DNA of 64,000 bases from QVMG01 sp032073245 (GTDB lineage: Bacteria > Bacteroidota > Bacteroidia > Bacteroidales > Tannerellaceae), in NCBI GenBank assembly GCA_032073245.1, contig DAMANX010000003.1:124001-188000 (forward strand), in the 5' to 3' direction. Of the stretch, positions 7,940 through 16,172 are shown in pieces; the stretch's first letter is position 1; the number at the start of each line of letters is the position of its first letter. Below the pieces are notes generated by a model. That model ran no database searches. It was not told where the DNA came from and was given only the letters and a program-made list of their open reading frames with translations. Both the position numbers and the translations under genes were made by a program.

Positions 7940-9979
7940 TTATTTCACCTCACTACCAGGCTTAACTTCTTTTTGAGGCATTATAACAGCCAATGAGCCA
8001 TTGTTATTCTCTGCAGAAAGGATCATGCCTTGCGATTCTATTCCTTTGATTTTGCGGGGGGCAAGATTTGCAATAAAACAAACTTGTTTTCCTACAAGTT
8101 CTTCCGGTTTATAATATTGAGCAATACCCGAAACGATTGTACGTCTCTCCAATCCATCATCAATGCGGAATTGCAACAGCTTGTCGGCTTTAGGAACTTT
8201 AGTACATTCCAATATAGTACCTACACGGATATCCAGTTTCTGGAAATCATCAAAGGCAATGTTCTCCTGAATGGGTTTAGCCGCATAATTTGCTTCGTCA
8301 TTTGCTTTCTTTGTATCCAGTAATTTCTGAACTTGTGCTTCAATAACCTCATCTTCGATCTTCTCAAAAAGAAGCTCGGCTTTACCCAGTTGATGTCCTG
8401 CCACCAAAAGATCAGTCGCACCTAAACGGTTCCAGCCTAATGGTTCTACATTTAACATCTGATTCAATTTCTTCATACTGAAAGGAAGGAAAGGTTCAAA
8501 TGCAATAGCCAGGTTTGCTGTGATCTGCAAAGAGATATTAAGAATAGTAGCCACACGTCCCATATCTGTTTTTGCAAGTTTCCATGGTTCTGTATCCGCC
8601 AGATATTTATTTCCTATACGAGCCAGATTCATAGCTTCTTTCTGTGCATCACGGAAATGATAGGTATCTAAAAAGCGTTCTACTTCTGTTTTCACATTAG
8701 CAAATTCCTCAAATGTCGCCTTGTCGTAATCTGTTAACTCTCCGGCAGGCGGAACTTTTCCGTCAAAATATTTATCAGTTAAGACAAGTGCACGATTGAC
8801 GAAGTTTCCAAAAATGGCTACCAGTTCATTATTATTACGTGCCTGGAAGTCTTTCCATGTAAAGTCATTATCTTTTGTTTCCGGAGCATTTGCAGTCAGA
8901 ACATAACGCAATACATCCTGTTTACCCGGGAAATCTTCCAGATATTCATGCAACCATACAGCCCAGTTACGCGAAGTAGAAATCTTATCTCCTTCCAGAT
9001 TAAGGAATTCATTGGCAGGTACATTTTCCGGTAGATTGTATGTTCCTTCTGCCTTCAACATGGTCGGGAATACAATACAATGGAAAACAATATTATCTTT
9101 TCCAATAAAATGGAGTATTTTAGTTTCAGGATCTTTCCACCAGGTTTCCCAACTATCGGGAAGTAATTCTTTCGTATTGGAAATATATCCAATGGGTGCA
9201 TCAAACCAAACATATAATACTTTACCTTCAGCCCCTTCTACAGGAACAGGAATACCCCAATCCAAATCACGGCTTACCGCACGTGGTTGGAGTCCCATAT
9301 CCAGCCAACTCTTGCACTGTCCATACACATTGGGTTTCCATTCTTTATGGTCTTCCAATATCCATTGGCGAAGGAAAGGTTCATATTTATCAAGCGGAAG
9401 ATACCAGTGCTTTGTTTCTTTCATTACAGGAACACTTCCACTGACTGCCGATTTAGGATTAATCAGGTCGGTTGCATTGAGAGATGTTCCACAAGCTTCA
9501 CACTGGTCACCATAGGCATTTTCACTGCCGCAGTGAGGGCAAGTACCGGTAATGTAACGATCAGCAAGGAATTGCTTAGCCTCTTCGTCATAATACTGTT
9601 CACTGGTTTTTTCAATAAACTCTCCTTTATCATAAAGCTTACGAAAGAAATCAGAAGCGACCTCACGATGGGTTTGTGATGTTGTACGGGAATAGACATC
9701 GAAAGTAATACCGAATTCCTCAAAAGACTTTTTGATTATATAATGGAAACGGTCTACTACGTCCTGCGGAGTAACGCCTTCTTTCTTTGCCCGTAGAGTA
9801 ATAGGTACACCGTGCTCATCGGAACCTCCGATCATCAACACTTCTTCTCCTTTAAGGCGCAGATAGCGCGCGTATATATCGGCCGGCACATAAACTCCTG
9901 CCATATGGCCGATATGTACCGGGCCATTGGCATACGGTAATGCCGTAGTAATGAGCGTTCTCTTAAATTGCTTTTCCAT
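7940..9979 (-). CDS. metG: Methionyl-tRNA synthetase
   Basis: A 679-aa class I aminoacyl-tRNA synthetase that charges tRNA-Met. ALPYANGPVHIGH at residues 13-25 is the HIGH motif. CPHCGSENAYGDQCEACG near 145-165 is a four-Cys zinc knuckle, and DKISTSRNWAVW near 335 is the KMSKS-equivalent (KISTS). The C-terminal 100 residues (FQKLDIRVGTILECTKVPKA) form the tRNA-binding OB-fold typical of dimeric MetRS. A GTG frame opens at 10006, but the -7 element TACCTTTG overlaps it, so ATG 9979 is the likely start. It is transcribed separately from the DUF4493 operon upstream. Confidence 0.97.
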   Translation of the reverse strand: MEKQFKRTLITTALPYANGPVHIGHMAGVYVPADIYARYLRLKGEEVLMIGGSDEHGVPITLRAKKEGVTPQDVVDRFHYIIKKSFEEFGITFDVYSRTTSQTHREVASDFFRKLYDKGEFIEKTSEQYYDEEAKQFLADRYITGTCPHCGSENAYGDQCEACGTSLNATDLINPKSAVSGSVPVMKETKHWYLPLDKYEPFLRQWILEDHKEWKPNVYGQCKSWLDMGLQPRAVSRDLDWGIPVPVEGAEGKVLYVWFDAPIGYISNTKELLPDSWETWWKDPETKILHFIGKDNIVFHCIVFPTMLKAEGTYNLPENVPANEFLNLEGDKISTSRNWAVWLHEYLEDFPGKQDVLRYVLTANAPETKDNDFTWKDFQARNNNELVAIFGNFVNRALVLTDKYFDGKVPPAGELTDYDKATFEEFANVKTEVERFLDTYHFRDAQKEAMNLARIGNKYLADTEPWKLAKTDMGRVATILNISLQITANLAIAFEPFLPFSMKKLNQMLNVEPLGWNRLGATDLLVAGHQLGKAELLFEKIEDEVIEAQVQKLLDTKKANDEANYAAKPIQENIAFDDFQKLDIRVGTILECTKVPKADKLLQFRIDDGLERRTIVSGIAQYYKPEELVGKQVCFIANLAPRKIKGIESQGMILSAENNNGSLAVIMPQKEVKPGSEVK

Positions 9980-10020
9980 ACCTTTTTGCGTTTTTTCTTG
10001 AGGCACAAAGGTATGGAAAA
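9972..10020 (-). promoter_or_regulatory. metG promoter within a 14-bp inverted repeat
   Basis: The arms 9972-9985 (TTTTCCATACCTTT) and 10007-10020 are perfect reverse complements separated by 21 nt. The upstream arm supplies the -7 element TACCTTTG (positions 10013-10006 on the minus strand). The other arm contains the AAAGGT ribosome-binding stretch and the ATG itself. Confidence 0.55.
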
Positions 10021-10032
10021 TATTAGGATTAT

Positions 10033-11646
10033 TTAATCAAACCCGAGTTCAAATTCATCTACATGTAGCACACTGCCTTCATGTCCTACAAAATCGTCTC
10101 CATAAAGACTGGAGGTGGACACAAGTACAATATGAGTGGGTTTGGTTGTTTCATTCAGGTACTTAAGTTCTAAGTCGAACTTTGTATACTCGGAAACTGT
10201 TGCCGAACCACGTAAATCAGCCGAAGCTATAATCCGTGGCTCCCCGCTACCACTCCTGTCTTCCAGGCGGATATAGATATTAAATTGGTCAGGTTTGCCC
10301 AATTGGTCTTGATTTTCACTCGTTTTAGCCACCAAATCTATAATTCCTCCCTGATATTTATAATATCCCGTCAGGCGTGTAGGACGTCCTGTGTAAGGTT
10401 GGCCAAATACGGCGCTATTTCTGGGGTTTTGTAAGTCCGTCTTATAAGTTCCCGTAAATAAATTACCCGCTGCAGTGGTTACAATCGGAACTTTTATGGT
10501 TGTCAAACGTGCTGCTTTTCCCTTTACTGCATCATCGGTTGGAGCAGAATTACTCTCCTTATTAACTAAAGACATAGTAACCCCTTCATTTCCGGTAGCC
10601 CACATTGTATACTCGGCAGTCTCATTGGCAAACCATGTTTTACCTTTCGAGTCGAGTGTCCATGTGTCATAATTCAAATTAGGAATGATTGGCGCATCTT
10701 CGGTAGTGAATTCCTGCTCCGTTCCGGTTTGCGTTCCAATAACAGCTCTGTATACATAAGTCGTTCTGGGATCTAAATTCTTAATCCATGCGGAGAACTT
10801 CGTTCCCTCCACAACTATATCAGAAGAAGAAACATTCTGCCAGTTTGAATCGCTTTTCTTGCGATACTGAAAACCCGGAGTTTCTGTTGACCCGGCTTCC
10901 CGGCCAGCAGTTACATGCACTTTCTTTGCCCAGACAGAAATATCTCCAGGCGTAATCGTTTCTGTTGTATACAATACATTTACGACCCATTCTTCGGTGC
11001 GGCCAAAAGCAGTCACGTTAAAAGTAACCGGACGTGAAAAGTCTTTTACGGAAGTAGGTTTCGGTAGAGTTGTTGCAATTGAACTACCCAATTGCATTGT
11101 TGATACCGTAATATTCTTTAATGATTGTCCTTCTTTCACGTAAACTATCACCTGTTTGTTGGCTTCATCAAAAATGGCATCCCCAACCTGACCCGACATT
11201 ATAATCTGACGATTAAAGATTTGTTTAACACTAACCGTCCAATTATAATCCTGATAAGTTTGCAACAGGAAAGCAACCGGAGTTGAGAAATTAACACGGG
11301 TGTTTGAGCCCAAAGCTACACTATCCAATGAGGCAAATCCCTTTTCAGGAAATGCCGATGCATCCTGGCATTTCTCGCTATCAGGATAAATACGGGCATC
11401 ATAATTGACTTTGAGTTTAGTTATCTGTAAATTTTCAATATCAACTTTATCATCGACTTGTAAAGCTACAGTACGTTCCGTATTACGGATTTCAACATTA
11501 CCAATAAGTCCCTCGACTTCCATTTCCGTAATCCTGCCTTCCTGATAAGGATAAGGAATGTCATTCTCAATACATCCAGGTAAGAAACCCAAAATCAGAC
11601 TATAAACAATAGTATATTTTATTATTCCTTTTTTCATATTGTTCAT
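10033..11646 (-). CDS. PCMD-domain surface lipoprotein
   Basis: A 537-aa lipoprotein with lipobox LPGC at about residues 22-25 (signal peptidase II). The middle, roughly 40-220, is composed of beta strands with NYDWTVSVKQIF- and TEEWVVNVLYT-type repeats resembling DUF5018-like Ig modules. The C-terminal half, from IPNLNYDTW near residue 305, is a PCMD (putative carbohydrate metabolism) jelly-roll module ending VDEFELGFD. The C-terminal module is clearly homologous to that of the 563-aa protein two genes upstream (shared GNLFTG, FG-x-x-Y-x-GRPT and DxFELxF blocks). It is the last gene of the operon, 8 nt after the barrel gene. Ligand unknown. Confidence 0.85.
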   Translation of the reverse strand: MNNMKKGIIKYTIVYSLILGFLPGCIENDIPYPYQEGRITEMEVEGLIGNVEIRNTERTVALQVDDKVDIENLQITKLKVNYDARIYPDSEKCQDASAFPEKGFASLDSVALGSNTRVNFSTPVAFLLQTYQDYNWTVSVKQIFNRQIIMSGQVGDAIFDEANKQVIVYVKEGQSLKNITVSTMQLGSSIATTLPKPTSVKDFSRPVTFNVTAFGRTEEWVVNVLYTTETITPGDISVWAKKVHVTAGREAGSTETPGFQYRKKSDSNWQNVSSSDIVVEGTKFSAWIKNLDPRTTYVYRAVIGTQTGTEQEFTTEDAPIIPNLNYDTWTLDSKGKTWFANETAEYTMWATGNEGVTMSLVNKESNSAPTDDAVKGKAARLTTIKVPIVTTAAGNLFTGTYKTDLQNPRNSAVFGQPYTGRPTRLTGYYKYQGGIIDLVAKTSENQDQLGKPDQFNIYIRLEDRSGSGEPRIIASADLRGSATVSEYTKFDLELKYLNETTKPTHIVLVSTSSLYGDDFVGHEGSVLHVDEFELGFD

Positions 11647-11654
11647 CTTGACAA

Positions 11655-12392
11655 TTAAAAATAATAAGTCATTCCCAGATTGATTGAGAAAAGGTCTATT
11701 TTAAACTTTGCAGAGGTATTACGATAGGATGCATCAGATATCTGATTATGTTCCTGATCAACCCATTTAGAATCGAATCCCATTATTCCGACAGAGACTT
11801 CTACTGCTGCATTATTAGTAACAAAGGCAGTTAGTCCGGGAGCAAACCCAACCTGTAGATGAGTAATTTTCTCATACACACCATATCGTGTTTCCTGCTT
11901 TCCCGAGGAGGTCTTCCCTTGTCCGAATCCAAGTGTTACACGTGCCTCATTGAACAAACCGAAACGACGGCTTTCTCCTAAATTTATATACGTGCGAATA
12001 AAACCGGTCCCATAGAACATGTGTTCCAGCAAAGAGGCTTCTGTAATAGTAAAAGAAAGATCATCGGATATATCAATATCTATATTTCCTAAATCAATAT
12101 AATCGCGTTTGTAGGAAAACCGTGCTCCAACAGCTACATTGTCCCGGAAAAAATAACAGAAACTGGGGCTAACAGTAAAAGTATATGCTTTACCTTCAAT
12201 ATTTTTCAATATCAGAAACTTGTAATCGTCGGCATTTGTCTCTGAATAAGAAAAAGTACCGCCTACCATCCACTGTCCTTTTGGAATAAAAGTGCGGGAT
12301 TCAATTCCACGATCGAAGGCTTCTCTTCCTTTGGCTTCTACCTGCAGGACACACACAACCAAAGCTAATAGTAATATTATGTTTTTCTTCAT
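11655..12392 (-). CDS. Small outer-membrane beta-barrel protein
   Basis: A 245-aa protein with a signal peptide (MKKNIILLLALVVCVLQVEA). It is followed by alternating hydrophobic/polar strands and ends in Phe (LGMTYYF), the usual outer-membrane insertion signal. Strand-like blocks KGQWMVGGTFSYS, NVAVGARFSYKR and AAVEVSVGIMGF suggest an OmpA/OmpX-type barrel of 8-10 strands. It sits between two PCMD lipoproteins in a tight operon (12 and 8 nt gaps), so it may anchor or export the lipoprotein assembly. No enzymatic motif is seen. Confidence 0.85.
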   Translation of the reverse strand: MKKNIILLLALVVCVLQVEAKGREAFDRGIESRTFIPKGQWMVGGTFSYSETNADDYKFLILKNIEGKAYTFTVSPSFCYFFRDNVAVGARFSYKRDYIDLGNIDIDISDDLSFTITEASLLEHMFYGTGFIRTYINLGESRRFGLFNEARVTLGFGQGKTSSGKQETRYGVYEKITHLQVGFAPGLTAFVTNNAAVEVSVGIMGFDSKWVDQEHNQISDASYRNTSAKFKIDLFSINLGMTYYF

Positions 12393-12404
12393 ATAATCAA
12401 CTTG

Positions 12405-14096
12405 TTATTCACCTTCGATTTCATCATGGTACTCAAATGATAATTCGAAATCATCAATGCATAATTCACTGCCTAAACCTCCGGTGAAAAAAGCACCATA
12501 CTTACTGGAAGTGGCGACAATAGCTATTTTATCTGGTGTGGTCTCTAAATCACTATATACGATTGGTATATCAAAGGAAGTCCAGTCAGAAACAGTTTCA
12601 TCAGTTGAGAAGGTACCGTATGCTATTTCACCCGGAATAGGTAGTTGATCGGCAGTGTACATATCACCCGTAAATAATCTAATATAGATTTCACACATAT
12701 CCGTGCTGCCTTGCAAATAAGCATAATCTCCTTTTGTTTTATCTATAGTTTTAGGTGTATATTTAAACTTCCCTTTCAATTTGGTAGGCCTACCCCAATA
12801 AGCTTTACCAAAATTCGCACTTTTAATTTGATTGCCCATATCTAAATTAAATTCTCCTGTAAAAATATTACCAGCAGCAAAAACACCTATAGCTGTAGTT
12901 GAAGTTAGTTGTGCATATTTTCCATTTCCTCCTTCTAAATCTACTCCTATAGTATTACAGGCACCTCCTAAAATCACCCCCTTATTCCCTGTTGACCAAT
13001 ATATATTATTCTCGTTATCGGCCGGATAAATAATTTTTTTCTTACCAAAAAAAGATACTGATTCTTCAACCACAATCCAATCTTCAAATCCCATATTCGG
13101 GATTACAGGAATATCCTGCGTTCTAAATTCAACAATATTTCCACCTGCAATCTGATATTCATATTCTGTATCCGGTTCTAAATCTTTAATCACCGCCTGA
13201 TAAATACCATTTTTATCTATAACATCTGGTTCCTTTATCCATTCTTCAGCTCCTTTCTGCCTCCAATTGAAATAAAGGCTGGAACCATCTCCCAACGATT
13301 CAATCTCACCTTTTAAATAGGCAAACTCCGCCCAGGCATTGGCTTTTAAAGTAGTACGAGGTAACTTTATATCAATATTAGCATCTCTATCATTGGTCGC
13401 CTCGATCTCTAATTGTACACTACCAGCTCCTATATTCCCTTCAATACCGCTTTCGTTGAGTGAGAATTTCAATATATAATGACGATTAGCGCTTGTGGTT
13501 AGAATATCCGGCATAGGAAATTTAACCCATTCGCCACCTGTGCTATACTGGAAGCATATAGACAAGTTCCCGGGTACAAAATATCCGCTACTAGTTTCCG
13601 ATTTGTCAAAAGTAAGCGTACCCGATTCCCCCGTTACTACTGCCTCATAGTCATAACCGGCAAAAAGTTCTTTTACATCCTCGCCAAAGCTGACCGATAC
13701 TTTTGCAGTAGTCAGAGTACAGTTGATTGTTCTCGTCAAATCTTTTCCAGCTGTTATTGTTAAACTTGCTATTCCCCTATAATAAGGTATATCAAATCCC
13801 GCTTTCCCGTTATTGTCTGTACCAGAAGTAGCTACCACGTCATAAGAACCTGCTGTTAATTCTATTGCCGTATTTGCTACATAATCATAATTTCTAGACC
13901 ACCCTTCTTTTCTACTCTTGATTTCTAATTGTATCTTAGGGGTGTCAGCTTTAGTGATCACCGGAGTATCAGTTACAACTCCTAAGCGAAGGATCCCGGT
14001 ACCTGCAGCTTCTATTTTTTCATACTCATCCGTACAGCCCGAAAATACAAGCAGAATGAATGATATTATTATATAAAATATATTTATTTGTTTCAT
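12405..14096 (-). CDS. DUF4493 + PCMD-domain surface lipoprotein
   Basis: A 563-aa lipoprotein, lipobox FSGC near residue 20. Residues about 35-250 form a DUF4493 module: a LRLGVVTDTPVITKAD strand, an ELTAGSYDVVATSG turn, and SYDIPYY/RTINCTLTTAKVSVSF blocks. A short fibronectin-like linker (LEPDTEYEYQIAGG) follows, then a PCMD module from IPNMGFEDW near residue 330 to DDFELSFEY. The start is ATG 14096; a TTG six bases upstream is less likely. It combines both domain types of the operon in one chain, which argues that the neighbours work together. Confidence 0.87.
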   Translation of the reverse strand: MKQINIFYIIISFILLVFSGCTDEYEKIEAAGTGILRLGVVTDTPVITKADTPKIQLEIKSRKEGWSRNYDYVANTAIELTAGSYDVVATSGTDNNGKAGFDIPYYRGIASLTITAGKDLTRTINCTLTTAKVSVSFGEDVKELFAGYDYEAVVTGESGTLTFDKSETSSGYFVPGNLSICFQYSTGGEWVKFPMPDILTTSANRHYILKFSLNESGIEGNIGAGSVQLEIEATNDRDANIDIKLPRTTLKANAWAEFAYLKGEIESLGDGSSLYFNWRQKGAEEWIKEPDVIDKNGIYQAVIKDLEPDTEYEYQIAGGNIVEFRTQDIPVIPNMGFEDWIVVEESVSFFGKKKIIYPADNENNIYWSTGNKGVILGGACNTIGVDLEGGNGKYAQLTSTTAIGVFAAGNIFTGEFNLDMGNQIKSANFGKAYWGRPTKLKGKFKYTPKTIDKTKGDYAYLQGSTDMCEIYIRLFTGDMYTADQLPIPGEIAYGTFSTDETVSDWTSFDIPIVYSDLETTPDKIAIVATSSKYGAFFTGGLGSELCIDDFELSFEYHDEIEGE

Positions 14097-14110
14097 TTTC
14101 AAAATCTTTT

Positions 14111-15424
14111 TTATTCCGTAATAATGATAGTAAGTGTACTTTCTGCTTTTTCGCCTTCAGCATCAGTAACAGATATATGGAATTTATGTGTATTTACATC
14201 CAGAAGGCCTACAAATGGTCCAATATCAAAAGATGTAGACTTAGCTCCTTTTATCTGGCCACTTCCTATTAGCCCTATCATTTTAAATGTTTTAAACAAA
14301 TCATTAGACAAATTAGCCAGGTCGAATGTTGTTGGAATTCCAAGTTGACCGAGTTCGCCTGCAGTGAGGAATGGAGAATCGATTGTGACATAAAGGTTTT
14401 GAATTCCACTACCAGTGCTTATGCTAACCCTTACTGCCCCAGGGGTCGAACCAGCAGAAAATGTTTTCGTACCTGTACCACTGATAACGGGTTTTTCTCC
14501 CGGTGAAGGTATAACCTCTCCCGGATCGGGTTCGTTGGGGTACGTGATTATGATATCTTCATCACGGCCATTCAAAGTGACATTGATTGTTATTTTTATA
14601 GATCCGTATCCTTCTCCTGATTCCGGATTTGGATTTGGATCGGGTCCCGGATCAGGGTTAGGATCGGGATCGGGATTTGGGTCAGGATCTGGTCCCGGAT
14701 CAGGATTTGGGTTTGGATTCTCAGGAGGTGTTGCTTCTTCTGCCCCTAAGGTTATTTTAAGCTCATCAGAAGGCTTTAACATTCCCTCCTCATTCGTTAT
14801 ATTGAATGATTTATAAACATCTTTTCCCTCTTTTGTTGTTGCTCTGATAACCACATTAAAAACGGAGGAAGGCTTCAGGTAAATCACTCCATAATGGTCT
14901 TTATTCAAGGTCAATATACCCATATTATTAGTAAGAGTGATCGCGTAATTCGGCATCACTGCATCCAGAAAGTCATCGCTCAGGTCAAGCTCAATTTTTG
15001 CGCTGAGTCTTTCACATATACTTTCCACTACCGTTTGCTGGTTGGCCTTTACAGAAAAAGGCACTTGCCCCATATAAAAAGGTTTATCTAAAGAGATCTC
15101 TTTCATGCCACCGGAATAGGATGCAGACTGAACGATATAATCACCGACCGGCAATTCAATATAACCATCTGCCGAGATTAAACCGTATGAAGTTATTTCC
15201 TTTATCAAATTTCCACTCATATCCAGAATCCGGATATAAAAATCACTCACATCCTGCGATGTTGCGGCACGAGAAACAGCAGTCTCTTCTTGCAGGAGTA
15301 AATGAAGAGAAACTTTACCAGTCGGCACATTTCCTGATGATCCTGTGAGCTCATCCCTCATCTCGCAGGAAAACAAGCCAAACGCAATTATCAGCGTAAG
15401 TATATATATGGATTTTATTTTCAT
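14111..15424 (-). CDS. DUF4493 lipoprotein with Asx-Pro repeat linker
   Basis: A 437-aa lipoprotein with lipobox LFSC (Cys at about 20). The DUF4493 module occupies about residues 35-225. A hinge of repeated NP/DP/GP dipeptides spans about 230-270 and would form a stiff, extended, acidic linker. The C-terminal 150 residues form a beta domain ending FHISVTDAEGEKAESTLTII. That ending closely resembles the end of the 554-aa protein that opens the operon (FRIEVVDKLGKTASVSLTLK), so the two share a C-terminal Ig-like domain. Its ATG overlaps the previous stop (ATGA); 14 nt separate it from the next gene. Confidence 0.85.
   Translation of the reverse strand: MKIKSIYILTLIIAFGLFSCEMRDELTGSSGNVPTGKVSLHLLLQEETAVSRAATSQDVSDFYIRILDMSGNLIKEITSYGLISADGYIELPVGDYIVQSASYSGGMKEISLDKPFYMGQVPFSVKANQQTVVESICERLSAKIELDLSDDFLDAVMPNYAITLTNNMGILTLNKDHYGVIYLKPSSVFNVVIRATTKEGKDVYKSFNITNEEGMLKPSDELKITLGAEEATPPENPNPNPDPGPDPDPNPDPDPNPDPGPDPNPNPESGEGYGSIKITINVTLNGRDEDIIITYPNEPDPGEVIPSPGEKPVISGTGTKTFSAGSTPGAVRVSISTGSGIQNLYVTIDSPFLTAGELGQLGIPTTFDLANLSNDLFKTFKMIGLIGSGQIKGAKSTSFDIGPFVGLLDVNTHKFHISVTDAEGEKAESTLTIIITE
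14622..14725 (-). repeat. Low-complexity repeat coding for an Asx-Pro linker
   Basis: GGATTTGG/GGATCGGG hexamer variants repeat in phase with the codons and encode alternating Asn/Asp/Gly and Pro. In-frame length changes by slippage would lengthen or shorten the linker without breaking the protein. Confidence 0.75.
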
Positions 15425-16170
15425 TGTATAGTTGTTATAAGAGTTATATCAAACTCGTTGTCAGTATTGAGGCCCCTTGTAGATTTTGATTTCAGACCTA
15501 TATAGATCGTTAGAAAATCATTTGCATTTACACCGCCATCCACAGACTCTTGAACCTCAAATCTGTCTCCGGTAATTGTTGTTCCTTCCATAGACAATAA
15601 GACTGTTTCCGAGGGGGAAAAATACAAGTCTTCACTTATTCCGTCAATATCAAAAAAACTACTGTCATAATTTTTATCCCCATTAACTACAGACAAGGTA
15701 ATCTTATAATCCGGCATTATATTAGAAACTAACTCTTCCGATAATACAAGCCGTATCTTTGCATTTTGCATACTGCATACTACTTTTGCTTCAGTAAACA
15801 AATTAGGTTGTATTTGGAAGGTTTCTATGCCAGAATAATAAGGGGAATCAGATATGTCGTCCATTTCTTCGGCAGGATATACATTTACAGTATACTCTCC
15901 CTCAGACAACCTTAAAGTTCCGCTTTCCTTCAACTCCATATAAGAGTTGAATTTTTTGACTTCCTGACCTTCACTATTTGTTATTTCAACAATCAGGAGA
16001 TCTACTACAGATCCAGTAGATCTGGTTGTTATTTCATCTTGTTTGTCTATTGAAAGATCAATATTTAGAAACCCTTCTCCATCCGATAGTGCGTTTTCAT
16101 TGTCAGAACATGACATTAGCCCCGAAAATAAACCAGACAACAAGATCAGTGTATAGTATTTTATTCTCAT
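15421..16170 (-). CDS. DUF4493 lipoprotein (single domain)
   Basis: A 249-aa lipoprotein with a clear type II signal (LLSGLFSGLMSC) and one DUF4493 module. The module has a GFLNIDLSIDKQDEITTRST strand, a TLRLSEGEYTVNVYPAEE turn (the family's LxxGxYxV block), and CSMQNAKIRLVLSEEL. It is the shortest member and lacks any C-terminal extra domain. The start is ATG 16170, which lies 2 nt past the upstream TGA; a TTG at 16176 would overlap it. It is probably exposed on the outer membrane as a subunit of the operon's assembly. Confidence 0.84.
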   Translation of the reverse strand: MRIKYYTLILLSGLFSGLMSCSDNENALSDGEGFLNIDLSIDKQDEITTRSTGSVVDLLIVEITNSEGQEVKKFNSYMELKESGTLRLSEGEYTVNVYPAEEMDDISDSPYYSGIETFQIQPNLFTEAKVVCSMQNAKIRLVLSEELVSNIMPDYKITLSVVNGDKNYDSSFFDIDGISEDLYFSPSETVLLSMEGTTITGDRFEVQESVDGGVNANDFLTIYIGLKSKSTRGLNTDNEFDITLITTIQ

Positions 16171-16172
16171 AA

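Noticed and set aside
9012..9679. Plus-strand open frames within metG
   Set aside because: Antisense shadows of a strongly conserved synthetase, with no start signal or domain.
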